Source: JAUREX01 sp044356825 (GTDB taxonomy: Bacteria; Pseudomonadota; Alphaproteobacteria; Rhodobacterales; Rhodobacteraceae). From it: a DNA stretch of 20,382 nt. This document shows, piece by piece, positions 1 through 8,576 of the stretch. Position 1 is the stretch's first letter, and each line of letters begins with the position of its first letter. Both the position numbers and the translations under genes were made by a program. Location: NCBI GenBank assembly GCA_044356825.1, contig JBIKVM010000028.1, positions 1 through 20,382 of the forward strand, in the 5' to 3' direction. The notes under the pieces were generated by a model. The model did no database searches and was not told where the DNA came from. It saw only the letters and a list, made by a program, of their open reading frames with translations.

Positions 1-104
1 ATGGCGGGCTGTTTCGGCATCGGCAGGGCTCCTCGTCACGTCCCGGAAATCCTATCAGATCACGTCAAAACGCGCAGGTTTTTCAGACGTTCCATAATTC
101 TATT

Positions 105-133
105 TTGAGTGCGATCATTTTTATCGATATCTG
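105..133 (+). promoter_or_regulatory. Possible promoter in AT-rich leader
   Basis: TTGAGT (105-110) and TATCTG (128-133) are separated by 17 bp. They lie in the only AT-rich stretch near the left end and point at the frame starting at 158, whose ribosome binding site begins at 143. The -10 match is weak, so this is a suggestion from spacing and base composition. Confidence 0.25.
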
Positions 134-157
134 GGGCAGGTTGGAGGGAGAGTTGAT

Positions 158-727
158 TTGAGAATTCGGAACCAGATCCCGAACGCGTCCGAACTGCTGT
201 CGGGTCGGCCCCACGAACCCGCGCGAAGACGAACCTGCACCCGCACCGCCGATCCGGCAGCGCCACGCACCCTGCGCAGCGCCATCTTTGTCGAAGAGGG
301 CCGGATGCGCCCGAGTTGGGACACGACCGACACCTCGGGGAGGGTCGACTTCCTGCACCCGGGCAGCCTGCGGGCGTCGCAACCGCACTTATGGGCGTTT
401 GCGTGCGATCGCCTCGATATCCCGAGCTTTTGCGACATCTGGATCCAGAACGGCGCCGCGCAAACGATCGGCATGGTGCACGCCCACCCTTTGACGCGCG
501 AGGGGATCTGCGCAGAGACGCGCGCGGGCGCGACCTATCGCGATGTCCGCCCGGGCGAGGCGGTGCGCGTCCTGACGGTCGACACGCTGACGGCCCCCCC
601 TGCCCCACCACCCCTCTGGATCGAGATTGGCGACGCTTTCGGGCGGATCACTTGCCTTGCCATCGGCCCTGGCGGCTGGTCGATCTATCCGAGCATCCTC
701 GTTCCGGATCACGCGGAGGTCCGATAA
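158..727 (+). CDS. Hypothetical protein, unrecognised family
   Basis: This is an open frame of 189 codons from a TTG codon preceded by a strong Shine-Dalgarno (GGAGGGAG, 143-150, 7 bp upstream). I do not recognise the family. The first ~50 residues are rich in Arg, Pro and Thr and look poorly constrained. The part from ATG 305 (140 residues, starting MRPSWDTTD) is more protein-like, with aromatic and hydrophobic stretches such as HLWAFACDRL and PPLWIEIGDAFGRI. That inner ATG has its own AGAGGG, so translation may start at 305 instead. No signal peptide, membrane segment or catalytic motif is visible. The gene ends 37 bp before the MFS gene on the same strand, so the two could share a transcript. 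Coding status is likely; the start is uncertain. Confidence 0.55.
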   Translation: MRIRNQIPNASELLSGRPHEPARRRTCTRTADPAAPRTLRSAIFVEEGRMRPSWDTTDTSGRVDFLHPGSLRASQPHLWAFACDRLDIPSFCDIWIQNGAAQTIGMVHAHPLTREGICAETRAGATYRDVRPGEAVRVLTVDTLTAPPAPPPLWIEIGDAFGRITCLAIGPGGWSIYPSILVPDHAEVR

Positions 728-764
728 GGCTTGCACCGCGCCAGAGTGCGCGCAACAAGGTGCA

Positions 765-1988
765 ATGTTCGCCTCCGGTGTCCACGACAGCCGCTATTCC
801 TGGGCCCGCCTCGGGGCGACGCTGCTCATCGCGATCGCGGGGAATGTCGGGCTGTGGTCCTACATCCTCATGCTGCCGGCGGTGCAGGCCGATTTTGGCC
901 TCGACCGGGCCGGGGCCTCTATGCCCTACACCTTCACCATGCTCGGCTTTGCAGCGGGCAACCTGCTGATCGGGCGCGCCATAGACCGCTTCGGCGTGAC
1001 GCAGGCCCTGATCGGCGCGGCCATGACGGTCGCGGCGGGTTTCACGACCGCGTCCCTCGCGCAGGGCTTCACGGGATTTGCCGTCCTTCACCTCGCGATC
1101 GGCGTCGGAACGGCGGCGGGCTTCGGGCCGCTCATGGCCGACATCTCGCACTGGTTCGTGCGCCATCGCGGCAAGGCCGTCGCGGTGGTAGCGAGCGGCA
1201 ACTACCTCTCGGGCGCGCTCTGGCCCTTCATCCTCGATGACATCGTGGCCGCCGACGGCTGGCGCGCCGCCTATCGGCTGATCGCGATCAGCGTTCTGGT
1301 CACGGTCGTGCCGCTCGCACTGCTTTTGCGCCGGCGCGTTCCGGCCGAAGCGACACGGGCGGCCGAAACCGCGGCGCGGGCGCGGGTCGCAGAGTTGGGG
1401 ATCAGCCCGCGACAGCTAGGCCTCATCCTCGCGGCGGCGGGGGTGGCGACCTGTGTCGCGATGTCGATGCCGCAGGTCCACATCGTCGCGCTCTGCGCGG
1501 ACCTCGGCTATGGCCCGGCCATCGGGGCAGAGATGCTCTCGCTCATGCTCGCGGGCGGGGTCGTCTCGCGGCTTGTCTCGGGGGTGGCGGCCGACCGGTT
1601 TGGTGGCGTGCCAACGCTGCTTGCCGGGTCGATGCTGCAATGCCTCGCGCTGTTTCTATACCTCCCCTTCGACGGGCTTACCTCGCTTTACGTCGTGAGC
1701 CTCGTGTTCGGCCTCTCGCAGGGGGGAATCGTGCCCTGCTATGCGGTGATCGTGCGCGAGTACATGCCGGCCCGCGAAGCTGGCGCACGCGTCGGCTTCG
1801 TCATCATGGCGACGATCCTCGGGATGGCGATCGGGGGATGGATGTCAGGCTGGATCTACGACCTGACGGGATCCTACCGCATGGCCTTCGTCAACGGAAT
1901 CGTCTGGAACGCGTTCAACATCATCGTGATGGCTACGCTGATCCTGCGCAGCCGCGGACCGGGCGCCCGGCACGCCCGCCTCGCCTGA
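765..1988 (+). CDS. Major facilitator superfamily transporter
   Basis: This 407-residue integral membrane protein has about 12 hydrophobic segments arranged as two six-helix halves, as in MFS secondary transporters. The cytoplasmic-loop motif GRAIDRFG between segments 2 and 3 matches MFS motif A (GxxxDRxG), and a second copy, SGVAADRFGG, sits in the C-terminal half. A charged Arg/Ala-rich central loop (LLLRRRVPAEATRAAE) separates the halves. The overall look is that of monocarboxylate/oxalate-type MFS members found in proteobacteria, but the substrate cannot be read from sequence. The frame is open further upstream. I chose ATG 765 because MFASGVHDSRYSWARLG leads straight into helix 1 and AAGG lies just before it. 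The hypothetical gene at 158-727 is its likely operon partner. Confidence 0.88.
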   Translation: MFASGVHDSRYSWARLGATLLIAIAGNVGLWSYILMLPAVQADFGLDRAGASMPYTFTMLGFAAGNLLIGRAIDRFGVTQALIGAAMTVAAGFTTASLAQGFTGFAVLHLAIGVGTAAGFGPLMADISHWFVRHRGKAVAVVASGNYLSGALWPFILDDIVAADGWRAAYRLIAISVLVTVVPLALLLRRRVPAEATRAAETAARARVAELGISPRQLGLILAAAGVATCVAMSMPQVHIVALCADLGYGPAIGAEMLSLMLAGGVVSRLVSGVAADRFGGVPTLLAGSMLQCLALFLYLPFDGLTSLYVVSLVFGLSQGGIVPCYAVIVREYMPAREAGARVGFVIMATILGMAIGGWMSGWIYDLTGSYRMAFVNGIVWNAFNIIVMATLILRSRGPGARHARLA

Positions 1989-2112
1989 GGGCGGACTGCG
2001 TTAAATTGTCTCGCATGGGTCCGAAACCCGGGGCGGCGGGCGACGCGCGCCGATTCTTGCGCTAGGCTTGAACCTTGCGCGGTGCGATCTGCGCCCCGCG
2101 CTCGGAGGGCGA

Positions 2113-2364
2113 ATGAACGAGCGAAGCCCCCAGAACAACCGCATGGCCCCAGACAAGGGGGTCGGACCCGGGGCAACGCCGGACGGGGCAGGATCACGTG
2201 CAACCGCGGCTCAGGGCGTTGCCGTCGAGCATCTGGCGCGCCGTGTCATCTCGGTGCTCGCCGGCCGGATCCGCCAGCACGGCCCCGCTGTCGAACGGAT
2301 CGACGACGCGCAACTCGATCATTTCTCGCAGACGCTGCGCGACAACGGCAACGGCAACGACTGA
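2113..2364 (+). CDS. Small hypothetical protein (83 aa)
   Basis: This is an 83-residue frame starting at ATG 2113 with GGAGGG a few bases upstream. The N-terminal ~35 residues are Gly/Pro/Ala-rich and probably disordered. The C-terminal half (about residues 37-78, VEHLARRVISVLAGRIRQ and following) looks like amphipathic helix. There are no Cys residues, no signal peptide and no membrane segment. Its stop codon lies 4 bp from the stop codon of the convergent zinc-ribbon gene, leaving no room for a terminator between them. I do not recognise a family. The ribosome binding site and helix-like C-terminus argue for a real gene, but it could be a chance frame in GC-rich DNA. Confidence 0.5.
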   Translation: MNERSPQNNRMAPDKGVGPGATPDGAGSRATAAQGVAVEHLARRVISVLAGRIRQHGPAVERIDDAQLDHFSQTLRDNGNGND

Positions 2365-2368
2365 CCGC

Positions 2369-3151
2369 TCAGCCTCCGAGATCGGGCAACAGGCCAGCGC
2401 CCAGCCCCGCGAGGCGTCCCAGAACCCAATCCGCCGCATCGACATAGACGCCAAGGATCGGAGCGAGCGAGGGTACCTCCCGGCCGACAACCGGAGCGCC
2501 CACATAGATGAGGGCCGCAAGCGAGAGCCCGAGCAGCAGGAGCGCCCCGACAAGGGCAAGCCCGCCAGGGGGTGCCGGCGCGCCGACGGGTGCGGGGCGC
2601 CACAGCGGCCCGTCCGATGCATCGCGCGGCCATCGGGGCGCAGGTGGCGCGGCCGGGATATCTTCGGCCTCGGGGGCGGACGCGGCGGGGGCGGGCCGCG
2701 GCGCGGCGATCGCGTCTGGCTCGGCCGCCGTTTCATCGGCTGCGGGCAGGGGTGCGGCGCCCACCTCTGCAGGGCTATCGTGCATCTCGTCTGGCACCAC
2801 CGTGCCGGTCTGAGGCGGAATCTCGGCGGCGGAAGACAGGCGTCGTGTCAGCGCCCCTTGCGCGCGGGCCTCGATCTCGCGCGCGGCTTCCTCGCGCAGA
2901 AGGGCGATCATCTCGGCCGGAAGTCGCGCCTCGAGCGGCGAAAGCGCGAAATCCCCCTCATCCGCCTGCGCTTCGGGGGCCTCGTCGCGAAGCTCCGGCT
3001 CCGGCGGCGCGGCGATGGCGGCAGCCACGGCACCGGGGCGATGAACCCACACATGCCCACAGGCCGAGCATTCCACCTCGCGGCCCTGCAGGGGCAGCGC
3101 AAGTTCCGCCACCTCGTAGCGCGCGGCACACTCGGGACAGACGATCAGCAT
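2369..3151 (-). CDS. MJ0042-type zinc-ribbon membrane protein
   Basis: This 260-residue protein has an N-terminal CxxC...CxxC zinc ribbon (C5, C8, C28, C31; CPEC at 5-8, CSACGHVW at 28-35), characteristic of the alphaproteobacterial MJ0042/zinc-ribbon family. A long acidic and Ala/Pro-rich, probably disordered linker follows (about residues 40-195). Then comes one hydrophobic segment (about 196-218) and a short C-terminal tail, suggesting a cytoplasmic zinc ribbon on a single-pass inner-membrane anchor. The function of the family is not established. The start is ATG 3151 with GGAGGG just upstream. It diverges from the acyltransferase gene across 114 bp. From memory, family members in other alphaproteobacteria often lie beside ftsE, ftsX and plsC; here only plsC is present. 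Confidence 0.85.
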   Translation of the reverse strand: MLIVCPECAARYEVAELALPLQGREVECSACGHVWVHRPGAVAAAIAAPPEPELRDEAPEAQADEGDFALSPLEARLPAEMIALLREEAAREIEARAQGALTRRLSSAAEIPPQTGTVVPDEMHDSPAEVGAAPLPAADETAAEPDAIAAPRPAPAASAPEAEDIPAAPPAPRWPRDASDGPLWRPAPVGAPAPPGGLALVGALLLLGLSLAALIYVGAPVVGREVPSLAPILGVYVDAADWVLGRLAGLGAGLLPDLGG

Positions 3152-3179
3152 CGAACCCTCCGCAATCACCCAACCTCTA

Positions 3180-3209
3180 GCAAGGCGCGCCCGCCGGGCC
3201 AAGCCTTGC
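3180..3209. promoter_or_regulatory. Inverted repeat in divergent intergenic region
   Basis: Perfect 7-bp arms, GCAAGGC (3180-3186) and GCCTTGC (3203-3209), enclose 16 bp that contains a further GCCC/GGGC pairing. The repeat lies between two divergent genes, 29 bp beyond the zinc-ribbon start and 57 bp before the acyltransferase start. A control site for either gene or a leader hairpin is possible. Only the structure is observed. Confidence 0.35.
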
Positions 3210-3265
3210 CGCGGCGGTGCGGCTGTGCTTTGACTGCGCCCCGCCATCAGGGGAGGGCAGAAGCC

Positions 3266-3991
3266 GTGCAAGCCATACGCTCGGCCGTGTTCATCGCGCA
3301 GATGTATCTGGCGATGGCAGTCTTTGCCATCGCGTGGGCCCCTTTCGCGGCGATCGACCGGCGCTGGGCCTTCGGGGCGATCCATGCCTATTGCCGCTGG
3401 GTGCGCCTGACAGCGCGCGTCCTCGTCGGACTGCGCAGCGAAATCCGCGGCGCCGTCCCCGAGGGCGAGGTCATCGTAGCGGCCAAGCATCAGAGCTTTT
3501 TCGACATCATCCTGATTGCCTCGGTGTTGCCGCGCCCCCGCTTCGTGATGAAGGCGGAACTGCGCTATGCGCCGCTTCTGGGCTGGTATGCGCGCCGGAT
3601 CGGCTGCATCCCGGTCGAACGCGGCCGACGCTCGGCCGCGATCCGGCAGATGATGGAAGGTGTGGCGAAGGCCAAGACGGAACCTGGCCAACTCATCATC
3701 TATCCGCAGGGCACCCGGGTGCCACCTGGCGAATCGCGCCCCTACAAGATCGGCGCGGGGCACCTCTACGCCGAGCTTGGCGAGGCCTGCGTGCCGGTGG
3801 CGACGAATGTCGGCCTCTTCTGGCCCAAGCGCAGCCTGATGCGCCACCGGGGGCTCGCGGTTGTCGAATTCCTTCAGCCGATCCCGCCCGGCCTCGGCCT
3901 TGTGCCCTTCATGGCCCGGCTCGAATCCGACATCGAGACGGCATCGGACCTCCTCGCGGCCGAGGCGCGTGGGCCGAACGCCCCGGACTGA
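3266..3991 (+). CDS. plsC: 1-acyl-sn-glycerol-3-phosphate acyltransferase (PlsC family)
   Basis: This 241-residue protein matches the LPLAT/PlsC family, which acylates lysophosphatidic acid to phosphatidic acid at the cytoplasmic face of the inner membrane. A hydrophobic N-terminus (about residues 5-30) provides membrane association. The catalytic HX4D motif is HQSFFD at 75-80. The second block is GCIPVERG at 113-120. The substrate-binding EGTR block appears as PQGTR at 147-151, with Gln in place of the usual Glu. The start is GTG 3266, 8 bp after GGGAGGG; no suitable ATG is nearby. Some family members act on other lysophospholipids or on ornithine lipids, so exact substrate specificity is inferred. 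It is followed after 74 bp by the amidohydrolase gene on the same strand. Confidence 0.85.
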   Translation: MQAIRSAVFIAQMYLAMAVFAIAWAPFAAIDRRWAFGAIHAYCRWVRLTARVLVGLRSEIRGAVPEGEVIVAAKHQSFFDIILIASVLPRPRFVMKAELRYAPLLGWYARRIGCIPVERGRRSAAIRQMMEGVAKAKTEPGQLIIYPQGTRVPPGESRPYKIGAGHLYAELGEACVPVATNVGLFWPKRSLMRHRGLAVVEFLQPIPPGLGLVPFMARLESDIETASDLLAAEARGPNAPD

Positions 3992-4032
3992 GCTTGCGCG
4001 ACGCCCCCTGATCGGCGCAGGATGACGATGAT

Positions 4033-4050
4033 CCGCCCCCGCCGGGGCGG
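4033..4050 (+). terminator. GC-rich hairpin between plsC and amidohydrolase
   Basis: CCGCCCC (4033-4039), a CGCC loop and GGGGCGG (4044-4050) form a perfect 7-bp G/C stem. No T tract follows. It lies 42 bp after the acyltransferase stop and 15 bp before the amidohydrolase start, just ahead of that gene's GGAGAGA. It could be a weak terminator, or a leader hairpin affecting translation of the amidohydrolase. Confidence 0.35.
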
Positions 4051-4065
4051 CGCTCCGGAGAGATC

Positions 4066-5232
4066 ATGCCCGTCCGCAACCGCATCGCCGAACTCACCCC
4101 CGAGATCGCCCGCTGGCGGCACGATTTTCACGCCCATCCCGAACTGCTGTTCGACGTGGACCGGACCGCCGGCAAGGTCGCCGAACTGCTGCGCGCCTTT
4201 GGCTGCGACGAGGTCGTGACGGGGATCGGCCGCACGGGTGTCGTCGGCGTCATCAAGGGGCGCGACGGCGGGGCGGGGCGCGCGATCGGTCTTCGCGCCG
4301 ACATGGACGCGCTGCCCATCCATGAGGCCACGGGCCTGCCCCATGCCTCGACCATTCCGGGGCGGATGCACGCCTGCGGCCACGACGGCCACACCGCCAT
4401 GCTGCTCGGCGCAGCGAAATACCTCTGCGAGACGCGCAATTTCGACGGTCGCGCGGTCGTCATCTTCCAGCCCGCCGAGGAAGGCGGGGCTGGCGGGCGC
4501 GAGATGGTCCTCGACGGGTTGATGGAGCGTTTCGCGATCGCCGAGGTCTACGGGTTGCACAACGCGCCGGGGATGCCCGTCGGCCAGTTCGCGATCCGCC
4601 CCGGGCCCATCATGGCCTCGGCGGACGAATTCGAGATCACCGTGACAGGGCGGGGCGGGCATGCGGCAGAGCCGCATCTGTGCATCGACACGACCCTTGT
4701 CGCGGCGCAGATCGTCGTCTCGCTGCATTCGATGGTTGCGCGCAACATCAATCCGCTCGACCGGGTGGTACTGACGGTCGGCACGTTCTCGACCGACAGC
4801 GGGGCCTCGAACATCATCGCGCAGACGGCACGGCTCTGCGGGACGGTGCGCGCGCTCGAACCTGCCAACCGCGACATCGCCGAACGGCGCGTGCGCGAGA
4901 TCGCCGAGCACACGGCTCGGGCCTTCGGCGCCGAAGCTCGGGTCATCTATGAGCGCGGCTATCCCCCGACCATCAACAGCGCCGAGCACGCGGGCCATGC
5001 CGCCGCGGCAGCGCGCGCCGTGTCGGGGCGGTGCGACGACGACACGCCGCCCATCATGCCCGCCGAGGATTTCAGCTTCATGCTCGAAGCCCGACCGGGC
5101 GCCTACATCTTTCTTGGCAACGGCGACAGCGCCTCGTGCCATCATCCGGCCTACGAGTTCGACGATGGGGCCATTCCCTTCGGGGCGAGCTGGTTTGCCG
5201 AGCTGGTCGAAGCACGGCTAACGCGCGGCTGA
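4066..5232 (+). CDS. M20 family amidohydrolase (hippurate hydrolase-like)
   Basis: This 388-residue enzyme belongs to the M20D amidohydrolase family (HipO/IAA-amino acid hydrolase/N-acetyl-L,L-diaminopimelate deacetylase type), which hydrolyses N-acylated amino acids using two metal ions. Visible motifs are the N-terminal RRHDFHAHPEL-like block (WRHDFHAHPEL, 17-27), GLRADMDALP (75-84), the metal-binding MHACGHDGH (101-109, with C104 and H106), QPAEEGG (135-141, catalytic and metal Glu), GLHNAPG (163-169), and CHHPAYEFDD near the C-terminus (358-367). The length is normal for the family. The start is ATG 4066 with GGAGAGA upstream. The protein is cytoplasmic, with no signal peptide. Substrate preference within M20D cannot be predicted reliably. 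It converges on the RND operon across a 60-bp gap. Confidence 0.88.
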   Translation: MPVRNRIAELTPEIARWRHDFHAHPELLFDVDRTAGKVAELLRAFGCDEVVTGIGRTGVVGVIKGRDGGAGRAIGLRADMDALPIHEATGLPHASTIPGRMHACGHDGHTAMLLGAAKYLCETRNFDGRAVVIFQPAEEGGAGGREMVLDGLMERFAIAEVYGLHNAPGMPVGQFAIRPGPIMASADEFEITVTGRGGHAAEPHLCIDTTLVAAQIVVSLHSMVARNINPLDRVVLTVGTFSTDSGASNIIAQTARLCGTVRALEPANRDIAERRVREIAEHTARAFGAEARVIYERGYPPTINSAEHAGHAAAAARAVSGRCDDDTPPIMPAEDFSFMLEARPGAYIFLGNGDSASCHHPAYEFDDGAIPFGASWFAELVEARLTRG

Positions 5233-5257
5233 GTGTGCACCCTCAACCTGACGGTGG

Positions 5258-5284
5258 GCCCGCGCACCCGATGGACGCGCGGGC
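5258..5284. terminator. Possible bidirectional terminator hairpin
   Basis: GCCCGCGC (5258-5265) and GCGCGGGC (5277-5284) form a perfect 8-bp stem with an 11-nt loop, lying between two convergent stop codons (5232 and 5293). There is no T run on either side, so if it terminates transcription it is not a textbook intrinsic terminator. Confidence 0.45.
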
Positions 5285-5292
5285 GGCCTCGA

Positions 5293-8200
5293 TTACTCGG
5301 CCGCTTCGAGCGGCCGGGGCTTTGAGCCCGGAACCGGCGGCGACAGGCGCGCCTCGAGAGCCGAGAGGCGATCGGCCAGTACGAGCGGATCGGGCACCTC
5401 CGCCTCCACCTCCTTCGGACCGATGACGCTGCGGAAGATCCGGCCAAGCAGGTTCGACAGATCGTCCATGATGAGGAAGAACGCCGGCACGACCACGAGC
5501 GAGAGCACGGTCGACACGATGATGCCCCCGATGACGGCCGTCGCCATAGGCGCGCGGAACGATCCGCCCTCGCCCACCCCTAGCGCCGAGGGCAACATGC
5601 CCGCGGACATCGCGATTGACGTCATCACGATCGGTCTCGCCCGCTTGTGCCCCGCCTCGATGATCGCGCTGAAGCGATCCATGCCGCGCACACGCATCTC
5701 GATGGCGAAATCCACGAGCAGGATCGCGTTCTTCGTCACAATCCCCATGAGCATCAGGATACCAATCAGGACGGGCATCGATACCGCACTTCCTGTCAGG
5801 ATCAGCGCTGCCGCAACACCGCCGATCGCGAGTGGCAGAGAAAGCAGGATCGTGAAGGGCTGGATCACCGAACCGAAGAGCAAGATGAGGACCGCGAGCA
5901 CGAGCAGTAGGCCCAGAATCATCGAGTTGGCGAAGCTCGAGAAGAGTTCCTGCTGCACCTCGGCATCACCCGACTCGGCGATGCGCACCGAAGGCGGCAG
6001 CGGAACCGACTTGACAATCTCCTCAAAGCGCGCGGTCGCCTCGCCGAGCGCGACGCCCACGGGCAGGTTCGCCCCGATCGTGGCGCGACGTTCACGGTTC
6101 AGACGGTCCACGAGGGCCGGCCCCTCGGCGATGCGGACATCGGCCACCGCCGAGAGCGGCACCACCGCTCCAGAGCGCGTCGTGACCTTGAGCGCTGCGA
6201 TGCGGTTGATTTCCACCCGGCTGGCATCATCGAGCCGGACGCGCACCGGAATCAGGCGGTTGTCGATCGAGAGCTTCGCAAGCGCCGCATCGAAGTCCCC
6301 GATGGTTGCGACCCGCACCGTCTCTGCAATCTGCGCCGTCGTGACGCCAAGGCGCGCAGCTTCTGCCGTTCGCGGCGTGATCTGGATCTCGGGCCGGGGC
6401 AGCGCGCCCTCGGAGGCGACGTTCGCGAGCAGGGGATCGCCCGAGAGCGCCTCTTCGAGTTGCGCGACCGCCCGGTTCAGGTCTGCCTCGTTGGTCGAGA
6501 GGATCGAATAGGAGATGTCGCGCGCACCGCGATCGTTGAGCTTGAAGGCCCGCACGTCCGGCACGTTCGCGATCCGCTCGAAAATCTGCGCCTCGATCAG
6601 CTTCTGCGGCACGGTGCGGCCGTTGTTCGGAGCGTCGGGCACCAGAGGGCCGATCACCGGGATGGTGTTCACGACGTCAGAGAGCTTGAGCAGCATCGAA
6701 TGGTCGAGCCGGTGCAGCAGCACTGTCACCGAGGCGCGGCGGATATCGCGATCGCCCGTCGGCGAGGAGCCTCCGGTGACGAGGATCTTGTCGATGCCCT
6801 CGATGTCTTCGATCGCTGCCACGATGGCGCGCGTCGTGGCGTCGGTTTCCACAAGCGTCGCACCGGGCGGGAGTTGGACGGAAATCGGAATGCGGCTGAC
6901 ATCTTCCGATGGCAGGAAGCTGCCCGGAATGCGCGACATGTAGAAGACGGATACGATCACGACGGCAATCGCCGCAAGCATGGTGATGTAGCGCGCGGGG
7001 ACGAACCACAGCCGCCCCGCCGTCGTGACCCGCACGAGGCGAAGATAGCCGCGCATGACCGGACCCTCGCCATCATGCTCTTCCATCGCGTCCTTCGAGC
7101 GCATGAGATAGGCAGCCATCATCGGGGTGATGAGGCGGGCAACGAGGAGCGAAAAGAGGACGGCAATCGCGACCGTGAGGCCGAACTGGCGGAAGTATTG
7201 ACCGGGAATGCCGGGCATGAACGACACCGGCACGAAGACCGCGACGATGGTCAGGCTGGTCGCGATCACGGCGAGGCCGATCTCGTCGGCAGCATCAATC
7301 GCGGCTCGGAAAGGTGTCTTGCCCATGCGGATGTGTCGGGCGATGTTCTCGATCTCGACGATGGCGTCATCGACGAGGATCCCGGTCGCGAGCGTCAGCG
7401 CAAGGAAGCTCACGAGGTTGAGCGAGAAGCCCAGCAGGTCCATGATGTAGAAGGTCGGCACCGCCGATAGCGGCAAGGCCACGGCGGCGATCAGCGTCGC
7501 GCGCCAGTTGCGCAGGAAGGCAAGCACCACCAGGACGGCGAGAATGGCGCCCTCGATCAGCGTGTGCAGCGCCGCCTCGTAGTTGCCGTAAGTGTAGAAG
7601 ACGGTTTCGTCGACCAGCGTGATGCGCGTTTCGGGGTGCGCCGTGCGGAGCCTGTCGATCGCGGCGTTGACCGTCTCGGCGACTGTCACCTCCGACGCGC
7701 CCTTGGCGCGATAGACGGCGAAGGTCACGACCTGCTCGCCATCGAGCCGCACGAAAGAACGCAACTCCTCGTAGGTATCGACGACGGTGCCGAGGTCCGA
7801 GAGGCGCACATGCCGCCCAGAGGGCAGGGCGATCGTGGTCTCGGCCAGACGCTCGACCGTCTCGGCATCGCCGAGCGTGCGGATCGCCTGCTCGGCCTCA
7901 CCGACCTCGGACCGGCCCGATCCGAGATTGGCGTTGGTTGCCCGCAACTGGCCGTTCACCGCCGCGGCCGTAATGCCGTAGCTGTCGAGCTTCACCGGAT
8001 CGAGTTCGATCCGGATCTCGCGTTCCGCCCCGCCGTAACGATCGACCCGGCCGATGCCGGGCCGCCCCTGGATGGCGCGGGTGACCGTGTCATCGACGAA
8101 CCACGACAGTTCCTCGATCGACAGATTGGGGTTGGCGACCGCGAAGGTCATGATCGCCTGCCCCTCGACATCGATGCGGGTGACGATCGGTGCCTCGATC

Positions 8201-8565
8201 GACCCGGGCAGGCTGCCGCGGATCTGGTCGATGGCGTCCTTGGTATCCTGAACCGCCTGGTCGGTCGTCACGTCCATGCGGAATTCGACCACAGTCGTCG
8301 ACACCCCGTCCATCACGGTGGACTGGATGTTCTTGACGCCGGTGATGCCCGAGACCGCGTCCTCGATTTCCTTTGTCACCTGCGCCTCGAGTTCGGCGGG
8401 CGCGGCACCCGACTGCGCCACCTGAACGGCGACGAGCGGGAAGTCGATGTTGGGAAAGCGCGTGATCGGCAGCGAGTTGAACGACTGCCAGCCCAGCACC
8501 ATGAGCAGGACGAAGGCGAGCAGCGGTGCGATCGGGTTGCGGATCGACCAGGCGGAAAAGTTCAT
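5293..8565 (-). CDS. RND efflux transporter, HAE1 (AcrB-like) inner-membrane pump
   Basis: This 1090-residue proton-driven efflux pump of the resistance-nodulation-division superfamily is of normal length. It has the duplicated layout: helix 1 near residues 10-30, a large periplasmic loop, a six-helix block from about 335, then a second helix, loop and helix block. The proton-relay residues are present: the Asp pair D399-D400 in GILVDDAIVEIEN, and the partner Lys in GIVTKNAILLVDFA of the second half. An acidic/Pro-rich cytoplasmic tail follows the last helix. The start is ATG 8565; its GAGGA ribosome binding site overlaps the adaptor gene's stop codon, so the two are translationally coupled with an 11-bp gap. 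The substrate range is unknown. No outer-membrane channel gene is nearby, so a TolC-like protein encoded elsewhere must complete the complex. Confidence 0.95.
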   Translation of the reverse strand: MNFSAWSIRNPIAPLLAFVLLMVLGWQSFNSLPITRFPNIDFPLVAVQVAQSGAAPAELEAQVTKEIEDAVSGITGVKNIQSTVMDGVSTTVVEFRMDVTTDQAVQDTKDAIDQIRGSLPGSIEAPIVTRIDVEGQAIMTFAVANPNLSIEELSWFVDDTVTRAIQGRPGIGRVDRYGGAEREIRIELDPVKLDSYGITAAAVNGQLRATNANLGSGRSEVGEAEQAIRTLGDAETVERLAETTIALPSGRHVRLSDLGTVVDTYEELRSFVRLDGEQVVTFAVYRAKGASEVTVAETVNAAIDRLRTAHPETRITLVDETVFYTYGNYEAALHTLIEGAILAVLVVLAFLRNWRATLIAAVALPLSAVPTFYIMDLLGFSLNLVSFLALTLATGILVDDAIVEIENIARHIRMGKTPFRAAIDAADEIGLAVIATSLTIVAVFVPVSFMPGIPGQYFRQFGLTVAIAVLFSLLVARLITPMMAAYLMRSKDAMEEHDGEGPVMRGYLRLVRVTTAGRLWFVPARYITMLAAIAVVIVSVFYMSRIPGSFLPSEDVSRIPISVQLPPGATLVETDATTRAIVAAIEDIEGIDKILVTGGSSPTGDRDIRRASVTVLLHRLDHSMLLKLSDVVNTIPVIGPLVPDAPNNGRTVPQKLIEAQIFERIANVPDVRAFKLNDRGARDISYSILSTNEADLNRAVAQLEEALSGDPLLANVASEGALPRPEIQITPRTAEAARLGVTTAQIAETVRVATIGDFDAALAKLSIDNRLIPVRVRLDDASRVEINRIAALKVTTRSGAVVPLSAVADVRIAEGPALVDRLNRERRATIGANLPVGVALGEATARFEEIVKSVPLPPSVRIAESGDAEVQQELFSSFANSMILGLLLVLAVLILLFGSVIQPFTILLSLPLAIGGVAAALILTGSAVSMPVLIGILMLMGIVTKNAILLVDFAIEMRVRGMDRFSAIIEAGHKRARPIVMTSIAMSAGMLPSALGVGEGGSFRAPMATAVIGGIIVSTVLSLVVVPAFFLIMDDLSNLLGRIFRSVIGPKEVEAEVPDPLVLADRLSALEARLSPPVPGSKPRPLEAAE

Positions 8566-8576
8566 CGCTGGCGTCC

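Noticed and set aside
1..108. 35-codon frame beginning with the first base of the window
   Set aside because: It has no upstream context, it is too short, and its content is unremarkable. It may be the tail of something outside the window, but this cannot be shown.
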